From Tetramitus jugosus (lineage: Eukaryota > Heterolobosea > Eutetramitea > Acrasida > Vahlkampfiidae), in assembly GCA_937625935.1 (NCBI GenBank), contig OW569376.1:1-64000 (forward strand): a DNA stretch of 64,000 bases, written 5' to 3'. A program made the translations under genes and the position numbers. How positions within the stretch are numbered: position 1 is the first letter of the stretch; every line of letters starts with the position of its first letter. The notes beneath the pieces are model-generated. The model was not told the origin of the DNA, made no database searches, and worked only from the letters and a program-made list of their open reading frames with translations. Below are positions 19,981-29,572 of this stretch, piece by piece.

Positions 19981-21234
19981 TTATTTATGCTTATATTGAA
20001 CGTTTTCACTTGTCATCTTCTCTTCCTTCCTGTTCTGCTCTCTGAACGCCAACACTGATTCATAGGCACATCGTTTCAGGGCAGTGTCATCCGCGTTTAA
20101 GGCGTCCTCGAAATGAAAGTCGAAAATCTCTGAACAAGTCTTGACATCAGCCTCATCAAACAAATCCTTAAAGTAAGGATGTCTCAGAGCATCTCCCGTC
20201 GTAATTCTCTTCTCGTGATTGAACTCGAGCATTCGCTTCAACAGATCAATTCCCTCTGCGTTCACTTGCGGAAACATGTTTGAAAAGTTTTGAGGCCTCC
20301 TGTATGGATATTCTCGTACAAAGTTAACTCCTTCATCACTTCCCTTAATATCCTCCTCCAGAGGTGTACCTAGAATGTCAAGAATCTTGTGCATTTGATC
20401 AATGGGAGAGTTTCCTCTGAATAGAACCTTCTTGCCAAAGAGTTCACCCATGATACATCCAACACTCCACATATCTGTTTGTTTACTGACCTTTGTATTG
20501 TTCAAGAGTAGTTCTGGAGAGCGATACCATCGAGTCTGCACATAGGCCGTGCTCATGGTAGGATTAATCTCAAAGTCAACTCCGCGCGCCAATCCAAAAT
20601 CACAAATCTTGAGCTCACAATTCGCGTTGAGCAAAATGTTTTCTGGTTTGAGGTCTCTGTGTATGATGTTTGCTGATTGCCAATAATGAACAGCCAACAA
20701 TATTTGATACATAAAGTATTGAATGTGTTGATCGCTTAGTTCCTGCTGACTCTCCAGTATATCTCTCATGTCAGCCTCCATCAAATCCGTTACAAAGTAC
20801 ACATCACCAAACGCTTCATAGCTCGGTGGTTCCAACACGTCGTACAAGCTAATAATGTTGGGGTGATATCTCAAGTGAGACAAAATTTTCAACTCTCGAA
20901 GAATTCTTTTTTGAGAGAGCTTGGAACGGTGTTGGAGCTTTTGGGAGGACGACGAGAAGCCTCTTGGGGCTGGTGGAGCAATTGTTCTTGGGAATACATT
21001 CTTGTTCTTTTTGATGGCGACTTGTCGGTTGGTTTTCCTGTCTTTGGCACTTACGACAACACCATAGCTGCCATTGCCTCTCATTTCGAGAACTTTGAAC
21101 CGGACTGGCACTTCGAACACTTCTTTTTCAACTTGGACACAAGAGAGCTTTTCCCATTCGTCATCAGGTTTGTGTGATCGTTTGGCTCGCTTGGGCAGCA
21201 ATGTATTGAGAGCACTAGTGAAATTCGCGAACAT
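19981..21234 (-). CDS. MAP kinase with TAY activation motif
   Basis: This gene encodes 417 residues from the ATG at 21234. It is a complete eukaryotic protein kinase: glycine loop GNGSYGVVVSA, VAIKK lysine, IIHRDLKPEN, CDFGLARG, and TRWYRSPELLL. The CMGC insertion and MAPK pattern are present (IDQMHKILDILGTP, SVGCIMGELF). The activation loop reads STAYVQTRWYR, giving the dual-phosphorylation motif T229-A-Y231 instead of the usual TEY, TGY, TPY or TDY. An unusual insertion rich in Pro and Ser (about residues 88-105) sits in the N-lobe before the alphaC helix. It should act in a MAPK cascade in cytosol and nucleus after phosphorylation of T229 and Y231 by a MAPK kinase. The closest MAPK subgroup cannot be decided by eye. 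Confidence 0.9.
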   Translation of the reverse strand: MFANFTSALNTLLPKRAKRSHKPDDEWEKLSCVQVEKEVFEVPVRFKVLEMRGNGSYGVVVSAKDRKTNRQVAIKKNKNVFPRTIAPPAPRGFSSSSQKLQHRSKLSQKRILRELKILSHLRYHPNIISLYDVLEPPSYEAFGDVYFVTDLMEADMRDILESQQELSDQHIQYFMYQILLAVHYWQSANIIHRDLKPENILLNANCELKICDFGLARGVDFEINPTMSTAYVQTRWYRSPELLLNNTKVSKQTDMWSVGCIMGELFGKKVLFRGNSPIDQMHKILDILGTPLEEDIKGSDEGVNFVREYPYRRPQNFSNMFPQVNAEGIDLLKRMLEFNHEKRITTGDALRHPYFKDLFDEADVKTCSEIFDFHFEDALNADDTALKRCAYESVLAFREQNRKEEKMTSENVQYKHK

Positions 21235-22217
21235 GTTTTAAACTGATTCTGGATTGTTAGTTTTTGTTGGGGTAGAATATCAAATCTGTTTATATGGATT
21301 GTTGTTGCTTCTGTTGTTATGTGATGAAATTTGGTCAACCGTGCTGTGTGAAATTAGGTTTTTTTTGATCGGACAACGGGGAGTATTGTACGGAAATAGA
21401 TAGAGAGGTTGGATAGTTCTCAAATGAAACAATGGATATGAAGAAACAACTTCTTTAATTAAGAATTGTGTGGTGGGTGTGGTTGCTCTGTGAGTGTCCT
21501 TTGAGAGAGAGGTGGTATTATTGATTTTGTTTTTCGTTCTGAGCGAATCCCAGTCTTGTATTTGTGCAGCGAGACCAGTGAAATATCGACCACATATTTT
21601 TGACATTGAACACTGCTGGGCTGTCTCTTACGACCCAACAAGTATTTTTATCAAAGCGCTACGGGCGCGCTCATTCAAGCCACCCTGCACCATGAACATG
21701 AGGTAAGCAAAGTGATTCTGTTGACCATTCTCATTCAGAGTGTCAAGCAGAACGGAAGAGCAAATCAAAAGGGAGGAAACAAAATGGGTTATGATCGGGT
21801 TCCGTGTGCATAAAAGAAGAAAAGAAACCCCGTGGAGTTGCATTCGCTGATTCAGCAGGAAGATTCCTGCGGATATTCCTCAAGTGGATCACCATGTCAT
21901 ATCAGTCAACGGTTGAAAGCCACATCTCAAAGTTTATCGTAGCAGGAGAATTTATTGATTGGTATATCAATCCTTCTTGTGTAGGTATTGACGATTCACC
22001 AAAACAATAGAAAAGGACGAAATAAGGTATTCAACCGACTAACGATAACGACATTATCAGAAAACGAGTTGCCATAGCAAAAAGAAAAGTGGAAGTTTTT
22101 CGCAACATAATCAATCCTCAATCCTCGGCTTTGAACCATTCGGAGCGTTTAACCATTAGCCCACTCACTCACCAACAAGAAAAAGTTGAACTAAAAGAAC
22201 AACAACAATTGGTTGAA
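21235..22217. other. Divergent promoter region between MAP kinase and GATA-PHD genes
   Basis: About 980 bases separate the two divergent ATGs. No start-to-stop frame here looks real. A possible short intron-like segment ends with TTATCAG at 22060, just before the frame that leads into the GATA gene. That frame is open from 22026, so an upstream non-coding or coding exon of the GATA gene is possible. Confidence 0.45.
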
Positions 22218-23759
22218 ATGCAGAACAGCAGCCACAGCAGAAGCAACAAGAACAATACGAGCAACATGAACAACAGTAACAATAACCAAAGGATCTGTGA
22301 GAACACAATGTGCAGAACAACTAGAACTCCATTGTGGCGAAAGGGATGGATTGCTGAAAGAGGAAGAAAAGTTCGATTGTGCAACGCTTGTGGGCTCCAC
22401 TTTCGCAAAGGTCACTTTTGTCGTTATTGCAACCAAGTGTACAGAGATACTTGTGAGGCAGAGATGATACAGGAGGGATGGATCATGTGTAGGAGATGTG
22501 AGCGCTGGGTTCACAAAAAGTGTGCAAAGAACAATCACGAGAGCTTATCGACTGCTGGAGCTCCCAGTGATGAAGAGCAACAACAATCGCCATCAAGTAG
22601 TACTGAATTCTCTTCCTTTAGTAACACGAGTTATCAGTGTTCTGATTGTACAACATCTATTCGCACATCACGTGCACAGTCTGCTCCCCTTTCACTTCCT
22701 CATTCCTTGCCTCGTCAAATCACCTCGGATTCTGCTGCCACGGTCTCTCCGATTCCATTGGAACCTACAGCCCAACATCAGCCACACCACGATAACAGAA
22801 CAGCATTGCACGAACCTCACTCGATTGAATCTCGTACGACCCAATATGTTCATCAGGAGATGAGTTCTCTGAGAGATGCACAATCATATCATCACTCAGC
22901 GCAGCAGCAGTTGCAGCAGAGAGAAGTCTCTCATTGGGGATCAACTTCAACCAATAGTTTTATTCCTTCTGCCAATAATAGTAACAGTAGCAGTGGCTTT
23001 AAAGATTTGGATTCTTTCAGCAATCATAATAACGTTTCTCCATACAAGGATAATCACACTCAACACAATAGATTCTATCCGACGACTCAATCCCTGCATG
23101 GACCTTCGACGTCGTCGCACTCACCATCCATTTCTCATTCTCCTAGACAATATAATAACTATGGGTCTCATCCTTATTCATCCTATCAGCACCAGGATGG
23201 ATTAAGTCATAATGGAGGTGGAGGTGAACGTCAATCTTCTCCACGGGGACAACACAATAATAATTTTCATCCCTACCTTCACTCTCAGCAACACCGCCAA
23301 CAACAAGCTCACGTGTATCCAACCCCTGGAGGATACAACCAGGAGATAGCAACAAGCACAAACAGAAAAAAGTCTCCTCCAGGAATGGTGCACCAAACAT
23401 CTCTATTGGGCAAGAGAAGCAATCATTTTGGTCCAGACATCCACCAGTCTTATTCACCAGAGTCAAGAGCTTATCACCAGCACAGCAACAGTATGAATAG
23501 TTATCGAACAGAGACTGAAGATTTCTCTCCTAGCTCTCCCCTCAAGAAATTGAAACTAAACGAAGGATTTAATGTTTCAGCAACTCCCTCAGAACGTCAA
23601 CTTCATCCACAAGTGAACGAAGCTCAAGTGCCACCATTTGGTTTCATTGCCCAACATCAACGAATCCAACAACAAACGATGCAACCTCTCGAGCACCGAC
23701 CAATCTTACCACCAATATCAGAGTTGTTTACAGAACCCCTCAAACGTCACTCTCTGTGA
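22218..23759 (+). CDS. GATA-type zinc finger plus PHD finger transcriptional regulator
   Basis: This gene encodes 513 residues from the first in-frame ATG (22218); the open frame extends 43 codons further upstream without an ATG. After an Asn/Ser-rich start, residues 25-60 form a GATA-type finger: C-x4-C-x22-C-x2-C with TPLWR and LCNACGLHFRK, which contact and shape the GATA-binding fold. Directly after it, HFCRYC, WIMCRRCERWVHKKC and YQCSDC form a C4HC3 PHD-type finger, a histone-tail reader. The remaining 350 residues are Gln, Ser, His and Asn rich, typical of activation regions, with a possible basic patch (SPLKKLKL) near the C-terminus. It is most likely a nuclear DNA- and chromatin-binding regulator. 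The finger spacing is longer than the classical C-x2-C-x17/18-C-x2-C. Confidence 0.8.
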   Translation: MQNSSHSRSNKNNTSNMNNSNNNQRICENTMCRTTRTPLWRKGWIAERGRKVRLCNACGLHFRKGHFCRYCNQVYRDTCEAEMIQEGWIMCRRCERWVHKKCAKNNHESLSTAGAPSDEEQQQSPSSSTEFSSFSNTSYQCSDCTTSIRTSRAQSAPLSLPHSLPRQITSDSAATVSPIPLEPTAQHQPHHDNRTALHEPHSIESRTTQYVHQEMSSLRDAQSYHHSAQQQLQQREVSHWGSTSTNSFIPSANNSNSSSGFKDLDSFSNHNNVSPYKDNHTQHNRFYPTTQSLHGPSTSSHSPSISHSPRQYNNYGSHPYSSYQHQDGLSHNGGGGERQSSPRGQHNNNFHPYLHSQQHRQQQAHVYPTPGGYNQEIATSTNRKKSPPGMVHQTSLLGKRSNHFGPDIHQSYSPESRAYHQHSNSMNSYRTETEDFSPSSPLKKLKLNEGFNVSATPSERQLHPQVNEAQVPPFGFIAQHQRIQQQTMQPLEHRPILPPISELFTEPLKRHSL

Positions 23760-23792
23760 CGAATAAAGAAAATTAGCAAATTTATTCATTCA

Positions 23793-25040
23793 ATGTTCCT
23801 CAACAAAAGGGAACACAACAAAAAAAAGACGAAAAGAGAGAATGCTTTTGCCGAAGCCAATCAACAAGATAGTGAGCTTGCGCCGATCACAAAAGTGACC
23901 ATTCGCCCCATTCTCCTAAAAAAGAAACCTCACTATCAGATTACAAAGATTGTAAACAGACAAGCGTTTGATGAGAATGTACTGCCGAATCCAGATTTGG
24001 AGCAAAAGATTTTAGAGCTCGTTACCAAGTTTCAACAATCTGTCATTCACACAACAACTGCCGATGTGCATGTCAATGTAAAGAATGATAAGATTGTGTC
24101 TGTCAGTGCCAAGAAACCCACAAAGGCCACAACATCCGATAAGAAGGATGAATCGAATGCTTCAGTAGTGTCTGGGGGATTGTCTCACAACCGTGTGAAG
24201 AGCTATATTCTGGAAGAAGGCACAATTGTTCCATTCTTGGTCCATCTTGGAGTCATGAATGAACAGGGAAAGGTATTGGCGAAGAAGTATGACAAGTTTA
24301 GACAAATTAACAAGTTTTTAGAGTTGGTTCAAGACGTAATTCCTGCACTGCCTCAAGTTGGTAACCGTCTGAAGATTGTTGATTTCGGGTGTGGTAAATC
24401 GTACTTGACGTTTGCACTGTATCACTACATTACAAGCGTTTTGAACAGGGAAGTAGAGATCGTCGGCTTAGATCTAAAGGAACAGGTGATTAGTGATTGT
24501 AACGCACTGGCAAAGAAACTAGAGTATCCACATTTGCATTTTCATCGGGGTGATATCAAGGATTTCTGGATGGATGGACATGTTGATATGGTTATCACTC
24601 TGCATGCGTGCAATACTGCCACTGACCAAGCTCTATGCAAGGCTGTAACCTGGAACTGTGCTACTATCTTATCTGTTCCTTGTTGTCATCAAGAACTGTT
24701 TCCTCAGATCGAAAGTGAGCCTCTCACAGCTCTATTGCGCCATGGTATCTTGAAGGAGAGATTCTCTTCGTTGGTGACAGATGCCCTTCGTGCTCAATTA
24801 CTGGAGATTCTAGGCTATAAGACTCAAATCATGGAGTTCATAGATATGGAGCACACGCCCAAGAACTTGCTGATCCGAGCTGAGAAGCGAAAGCACCAGA
24901 TGTCACCCCAAGACATCCAAAAGAAAGTAGACGAGTACTTGGCACTCAAAAATTCCTTAGCTGCTGATCCATGCCTCGAAAGATTGCTTCAATCACACCT
25001 AGAGCCAATACTTGCATCGCGGGATCTGAATCTCGCGTGA
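23793..25040 (+). CDS. SAM-dependent methyltransferase, Methyltransf_32-like, bacterial type
   Basis: This gene encodes 415 residues from ATG 23793, 33 bases after the stop of the GATA gene. The conserved block RVKSYILEEGTIVPFLVHLG, then GKVLAKKYDKFRQINKFLE, precedes the SAM-binding motif IVDFGCGKSYLTFALYHYI (about residue 193). VGLDLKEQVI follows, then HACNTATDQAL and SVPCCHQEL. This succession is that of a class I methyltransferase family common in Bacillota and related to eukaryotic METTL25/Methyltransf_32 proteins. The substrate is unknown, possibly RNA or protein. The N-terminal 130 residues are Lys/Thr-rich and poorly conserved. Codon use does not look different from the neighbours. Confidence 0.75.
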   Translation: MFLNKREHNKKKTKRENAFAEANQQDSELAPITKVTIRPILLKKKPHYQITKIVNRQAFDENVLPNPDLEQKILELVTKFQQSVIHTTTADVHVNVKNDKIVSVSAKKPTKATTSDKKDESNASVVSGGLSHNRVKSYILEEGTIVPFLVHLGVMNEQGKVLAKKYDKFRQINKFLELVQDVIPALPQVGNRLKIVDFGCGKSYLTFALYHYITSVLNREVEIVGLDLKEQVISDCNALAKKLEYPHLHFHRGDIKDFWMDGHVDMVITLHACNTATDQALCKAVTWNCATILSVPCCHQELFPQIESEPLTALLRHGILKERFSSLVTDALRAQLLEILGYKTQIMEFIDMEHTPKNLLIRAEKRKHQMSPQDIQKKVDEYLALKNSLAADPCLERLLQSHLEPILASRDLNLA

Positions 25041-25129
25041 GCTGAATAAAAGCAAGAATTGGACTCGTTCAGATCGTTCACACAAGAAAGCAAAAAAAAA
25101 ACAACACAGATAACACCAAAGTTTAGAGG

Positions 25130-26074
25130 ATGTCATTGTTGAATATCATCAAGGTTGGTGGCTCATCTCTGACCATTAAGGAATCCAAGCACACGTACAA
25201 TGAGGATTGTATCGATTGGACAAGCAACGTCTTCTCCCAACTGATGCTCCAAAACAATGCTGATCACAAAGTGTTGACTGTGTTGGTTCATGGAGCAGGA
25301 TCGTTTGGTCATTTTGAAGCCAAGGAGCATCAATTGACAAATCCGAATCGACCAGGAGGATTTCCATTGATTGGAATCTGTGACACGAGGAATGCTGTTC
25401 TCACTCTGAACCAGAACTTGGTGAACAAGTTGCGCCAGAAGGGGGTGCCAGCAGTGGGTGTCTCTCCTTTTCATTACTTTCGTTCGCTGACACTCAATGA
25501 GTCTGATTGTGAGACACTGGCAAAGTACATTGTCTATCTGCTTGGATTGGGATTTCTGCCAGTGTTGCACGGAGATGTAATCGTGGATTCGAACTCGGTT
25601 ACAGTGCTTTCTGGAGATACAATCGTGGAATTATTGGCAAAGTACTTACCTGCTGTGAGACAATCTCCGTTTGAGTCTTTGATATGTACCTTTGTGTCTG
25701 ATGTGTCTGGAGTGTATCTGAAGTGTCCAACACCATTGGACGAGGAGTTGGGTTCAGGTTTGATCAGTAAGGTGTTCGTTTGTCCGAATGAACGCAAAGT
25801 CACTCGCCTAGTCATGAAAGACAAGCAAAGCAATACACTGGAATCGACTCGAATTGAGACAGAGAACAAGCATGTGCATGACGTGACCGGTGGATTTGAA
25901 ACCAAGCTCCACAGTGCGATGCAGGTTCTGTACAATCACCATGAGTGTACAGGAGGTAATCAAGACGCGGAGGTCAGGTTTGTCAAAGCAGGAACAATTG
26001 ATGCCCAACTTGCCATTGTATCACCATGGACTGCCACTCTCACCCACAGCACTTGCATGCAATATCAAAAATAG
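25130..26074 (+). CDS. Isopentenyl phosphate kinase
   Basis: This gene encodes 314 residues from ATG 25130. The amino-acid-kinase fold is recognised by [11 protein letters not shown] at the N-terminus (Lys in the ATP site), [14 protein letters not shown] with the His that contacts the substrate phosphate in isopentenyl phosphate kinases, [23 protein letters not shown] and FVSDVSGVY, then the late [10 protein letters not shown] block. The enzyme converts isopentenyl phosphate to isopentenyl diphosphate with ATP in the cytosol. It completes the alternative mevalonate route or recycles monophosphates. Length is slightly above archaeal enzymes owing to an insertion near 225-250. It stands head-to-tail with the GPI8 gene, whose ATG is 67 bases downstream. 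Confidence 0.88.
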   Translation: MSLLNIIKVGGSSLTIKESKHTYNEDCIDWTSNVFSQLMLQNNADHKVLTVLVHGAGSFGHFEAKEHQLTNPNRPGGFPLIGICDTRNAVLTLNQNLVNKLRQKGVPAVGVSPFHYFRSLTLNESDCETLAKYIVYLLGLGFLPVLHGDVIVDSNSVTVLSGDTIVELLAKYLPAVRQSPFESLICTFVSDVSGVYLKCPTPLDEELGSGLISKVFVCPNERKVTRLVMKDKQSNTLESTRIETENKHVHDVTGGFETKLHSAMQVLYNHHECTGGNQDAEVRFVKAGTIDAQLAIVSPWTATLTHSTCMQYQK

Positions 26075-26141
26075 ATCTGGAGCTCTCACAGCTGAAACTC
26101 ATCGGAGAAAAGAGCGAATAAATAAAAGAGAAAAAAACGAA

Positions 26142-27494
26142 ATGAAATCAGCTGATTGTGCATGGATCTCGCATGACGTGAGAAATCGAAAGATCATATC
26201 CACCCAGTGGTGGAGAATCACACTTGCTGTTATGATCCTTTTCTTGCTTCTTTGTGTTACTCCGATTCGCGCCCAAAAACAAAAGAGCTTTTTCGCGCCC
26301 ACTACGTTTACAGCGGCAACGGAAATGGCGACCAATTTTTTCTTTGGTGAAGGTGCTGACAGCAGCAAGAGACATGCTCCATTGAGACCAACAGCTAACC
26401 TGAACAATCCCAGTTCAGCAACAGCTGTGCATCACCATCATGCTCATTCCAACAATTGGGCAGTCCTCGTGTGCACGAGTCGTTTCTGGTTCAATTATCG
26501 TCACATTGCCAACACCCTGAGCTTTTATCATATTGTGAAGGGACTGGGCCTTCCTGACTCCAACATTTTGCTCATGTTGGCAGACGATGTAGCTTGCAAT
26601 GCCAGAAACAGTTTCCCAGCCCAAGTGTTCAACAATCAGAACCAACAGTTGAACATTTATGGGGAGAATGTGGAAGTGGACTATCGTGGCTATGAAGTCA
26701 CTGTAGAAAACTTTATTCGTGTCTTGTTGAACCGACATGATGATCATGTGCCCAGAAACAAGAGACTCAATTCAGATGAACACTCCAATGTGCTCATCTA
26801 CATGGCTGGGCACGGTGGAGATGAATTTTTAAAGTTTCAAGACGCAGAGGAAATCAATTCCAATGACATTGCAGATGCAGTGGAGCAAATGTCACTCAAG
26901 AAACGGTACAATGAGATGTTGATCATGGTGGATACGTGTCAGGCAGGCACACTGTTCAATCATTTGTACTCTCCCAATGTGTTGGCTGTTGGCAGTAGTG
27001 CACAAGCTGAAAATTCATATTCGCATCACTCGGACTATGAGATTGGTGTCGCTGTGATTGATCGATTCACGTACTACACACTAGAGTTTTTTGAGAGAAA
27101 TGATGTCAAGAGAAAGAAGCCGTCATTGCACCAGCTCTTCTCCTACTATAATCCACAATTGTTGAGGTCGACACCAGTGTATAGAACAGATTTGTTTGCA
27201 AGACCCTTGTCCAGTGTGCCTATTACTGACTTTTTCGGATCTGATATCCCTATTCGTTTCTTGTCGCACCGGTACCCTCTATCGACCTCTATTGAACAAT
27301 CAAGTGATACCCAACTGAACAGCAATCATACAGAGAGCAATGAGAAGAAGAAAACAAGGAGTGAATCGAGTGAGAAACTAGATTCTGTCGTGGCACGTCC
27401 GGACTCAACACAGTATCCCTTGCAATTTAATTCCATGTTCTATGGTGCTTGTGGCCTCGGTGGATTAATTGCTCTTCTGGGATTGGTGTTGTAA
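26142..27494 (+). CDS. GPI8: GPI transamidase catalytic subunit (GPI8/PIG-K)
   Basis: This gene encodes 450 residues from ATG 26142. The longer upstream open frame lacks ATG and overlaps the previous gene, so it is discarded. Residues 23-45 form a hydrophobic signal segment. The caspase-like C13 peptidase domain begins at [18 protein letters not shown] and contains [17 protein letters not shown], a hallmark of GPI8. The catalytic His is in [10 protein letters not shown] (H224) and the catalytic Cys in [10 protein letters not shown] (C266). A C-terminal hydrophobic helix ([15 protein letters not shown]) ends the protein, as in animal PIG-K. In the ER membrane it cuts the C-terminal signal of substrate proteins and attaches the GPI anchor. 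A Ser/Glu/Lys-rich linker (about 390-425) separates the peptidase from the anchor. Confidence 0.93.
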   Translation: MKSADCAWISHDVRNRKIISTQWWRITLAVMILFLLLCVTPIRAQKQKSFFAPTTFTAATEMATNFFFGEGADSSKRHAPLRPTANLNNPSSATAVHHHHAHSNNWAVLVCTSRFWFNYRHIANTLSFYHIVKGLGLPDSNILLMLADDVACNARNSFPAQVFNNQNQQLNIYGENVEVDYRGYEVTVENFIRVLLNRHDDHVPRNKRLNSDEHSNVLIYMAGHGGDEFLKFQDAEEINSNDIADAVEQMSLKKRYNEMLIMVDTCQAGTLFNHLYSPNVLAVGSSAQAENSYSHHSDYEIGVAVIDRFTYYTLEFFERNDVKRKKPSLHQLFSYYNPQLLRSTPVYRTDLFARPLSSVPITDFFGSDIPIRFLSHRYPLSTSIEQSSDTQLNSNHTESNEKKKTRSESSEKLDSVVARPDSTQYPLQFNSMFYGACGLGGLIALLGLVL

Positions 27495-27592
27495 AATAAT
27501 AAATTATTTGTTTTGAAAAGAGTAATCTTGTAGGCATATAATCTAATTCACAGAACTCATAGATACTCTCCAGTGCCAAGGAAGGCAGTAAT

Positions 27593-28837
27593 TTATCCGG
27601 TCAAGTGTAAAACAGCTCCAGGCGCTTTTGCTCGAACAAAACAATCGCAAGTCCTATAATCAGCAGGCCCAGGTGTAAAATCTCTCGATTGAGCTGCTCT
27701 TGACTGCTTACCAAACGATACAGGGCCTGAAGAATCTGGTGGTAGGCGAGGAGTGTAAGCATTCGGTGGAGGTGTGAATGACGTCTTGTATCGAAAACGT
27801 TGATCCTTTCCGATGGAGATTCCTCCTTGTTTGTTTGCCTTATCCGCATTATAGTGTGCAGGTCCTGGAGTACTCGACTGCTTCGATAGGTCTCTTTTGG
27901 CTGTACCGAAACCAACAGCATGAGATGTTTCTACTGCTTTCTTGAATGACTCTGATACGTTGTACTTTGGACCAGGACTCTTAGCTTGGGTACTCTGATT
28001 ATTGTTCGCTTTCGAAAAACTGTAGCCAGGGGCTCTTTGTCTGATCACCGAGTCGTTAGGATTGTACACTGGACCAGGTCCTTCTGTTTTTGGTTTGAGG
28101 TTCCTGGTTGATGAAGATCCGAACGAGAAGGCCGGAGTTCCTTCCTTAATCATGTCGATCCTTGGTGTGTAATAGGCAGATGATGGTGTATTGTTTCTTG
28201 GAGTATCTCCTCTCTTCTCCGTGCCAAACGCTACGCCACCACACTGTTCTTTTACAGTGTCGTAGTTTGGTCTGTACGAACCAGGTCCTGGGCTGACAGG
28301 TCGGACACCAAAGTCCGCTACTTTCTTTGACTTTCCAAAAGAAAATGCGGGTGTTTCTTTGTCGATTCTGGCTGAATATGTGCCCGGTCCTGGAACAGAA
28401 TTGATATTATATACAAGCTTCTTCTCATTTCCAAAAGCAACCACAGGAGCCCGAGCAGAGGTAGGGACTTCACCGTTATATTGACCAGGTCCAGGCGTAG
28501 CGTTTCTGAACTGTGAACTCCTTACTTCCTTCGGAAAAGATACGCCTTTGGAATTGGGTTCGATTTGCGAATACAATGGTTTGTAGCTAGGGCCAGGAGA
28601 TACATGTCGATTCGATTTTTCAAATCTGTCTGCTTTTCCAAAAGAATTTCTCCAACCAATTGGGTTATGGATATCATTCTTGATCTTTGGATCGTAAGAT
28701 GGTCCAGGGGTTTGATGTGGAGTCGTCGGTGGAGAAGAAAATCTTCGAGCAGTACTCCTCGCACTGGAAGGTGACTTTGAAAGCACAAATGAATAGTTTG
28801 GTGTATAATTACCAGGTCCGGGAGTGTTCGGACCCAT
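27593..28837 (-). CDS. SHIPPO/STPGR-repeat protein (ODF3-like, ciliary)
   Basis: This gene encodes 414 residues from the first ATG (28837); the frame is open 12 codons further back to a TTG. It consists of about eleven repeats with PGPxxY cores (PGPGNY, PGPSYDP, PGPGQYN, PGPGTYS, PGPGSYR, PGPKYNV, PGPAHYN, PGPADYR), alternating with short segments such as AFSFGKS and GVAFGTEKR. This is the STPGR/SHIPPO repeat of ODF3 and related proteins, several of which lie inside ciliary doublet or singlet microtubules. The presence fits a flagellated life stage. A small basic gene on the same strand ends 39 bases upstream. I tested joining the two by simple splicing and found no phase-consistent GT-AG pair, so they are annotated separately. 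Confidence 0.85.
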   Translation of the reverse strand: MGPNTPGPGNYTPNYSFVLSKSPSSARSTARRFSSPPTTPHQTPGPSYDPKIKNDIHNPIGWRNSFGKADRFEKSNRHVSPGPSYKPLYSQIEPNSKGVSFPKEVRSSQFRNATPGPGQYNGEVPTSARAPVVAFGNEKKLVYNINSVPGPGTYSARIDKETPAFSFGKSKKVADFGVRPVSPGPGSYRPNYDTVKEQCGGVAFGTEKRGDTPRNNTPSSAYYTPRIDMIKEGTPAFSFGSSSTRNLKPKTEGPGPVYNPNDSVIRQRAPGYSFSKANNNQSTQAKSPGPKYNVSESFKKAVETSHAVGFGTAKRDLSKQSSTPGPAHYNADKANKQGGISIGKDQRFRYKTSFTPPPNAYTPRLPPDSSGPVSFGKQSRAAQSRDFTPGPADYRTCDCFVRAKAPGAVLHLTG

Positions 28838-28876
28838 CGGAATCCTGTGACTGTCATGGCTCCTGGAGTGCAAGTG

Positions 28877-29392
28877 TTAGTATGAAGTGATTAAACAACC
28901 TCCTTGTCCATTGTGTTTCTTCTTCTGTACATACTTTACTGCTTGAGGTACCCATCCATGAGGATGCATCGCACAATCACACGTTGATCGATGTGTTAGA
29001 TACGAGTGTGCGTCATCCACATTGTAGCTTCTTGCAGTTCTTCTGCCTGGACTCGGTGTGCGCCGAACTCTCGCAGTAGAAGGTCTCCGATCACTGAGAT
29101 CCATATATTTATTGGAACGGTTTTGAGGCCGAGCAGAACTAGGTCGAATATTGGAACGTGTTTGGTTCCTGTTGTTCTCATAGCTTCTCACCTGTTGCAT
29201 ATCTAAACGACCTACGAGATTCTTGTGTGACTTTGAGGCTGCGGTACCCCCATTGGGGCCCGAGTAGAATAAACCAACATATTCACTGGCCTCGTCATTC
29301 ACAGTGATATTATCTCGAACTGGCGGTTGCATTTCTCTTTTTTTCAGAATGGTTGTTGACAGCCGTAAGTAACGGTTCCCGGTTTTTATCAT
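28877..29392 (-). CDS. Small basic protein of unknown function
   Basis: This gene encodes 171 residues from the ATG at 29392; a second ATG at codon 21 (MQPPVRDN) is also possible. The protein is basic, rich in Arg, Asn and Ser, with RRTPSPGRR and a Cys/His cluster near the end (STCDCAMHPHGWVP). I recognise no domain. It lies directly upstream of the SHIPPO-repeat gene on the same strand, only 39 bases before that gene's ATG. A link to cilia is possible by context only. Alternatively it is an upstream exon group of the SHIPPO gene with a splice I could not define. Confidence 0.5.
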   Translation of the reverse strand: MIKTGNRYLRLSTTILKKREMQPPVRDNITVNDEASEYVGLFYSGPNGGTAASKSHKNLVGRLDMQQVRSYENNRNQTRSNIRPSSARPQNRSNKYMDLSDRRPSTARVRRTPSPGRRTARSYNVDDAHSYLTHRSTCDCAMHPHGWVPQAVKYVQKKKHNGQGGCLITSY

Positions 29393-29572
29393 TCAAGGCG
29401 GGAAGTTGCTGGATGGACTATGATGAACACTTGAGACATGGTGGGCAAAGAACGTTTCAGTACTACTTTATTGAAATCTCTTTCTAGATGGACTGAATCT
29501 TCTTCTGACGTCTTTCACTGAGTAGGAGAGCGTATTCCTCTTTGCTAGTGCATGGAGGGAGCATGGCCACTT

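Noticed and set aside
21804-22010. 68-codon frame upstream of the GATA-PHD gene.
   Set aside because: No conserved features and not joined to the GATA frame by a clear splice. It could be leader sequence.
28837-28930. Splicing the small basic protein to the SHIPPO-repeat protein.
   Set aside because: The available GT donors (phase 0 or 1) do not match the AG acceptors (phase 2) upstream of the SHIPPO frame.
29463-29560. Short minus-strand frame of about 30 codons (MKVAMLPPCTSKEEYALLL) directly after the stop of the secreted protein.
   Set aside because: Too short to support as a gene; it may be 3' untranslated sequence. A spliced extension of the secreted protein was considered but no clear donor was found.
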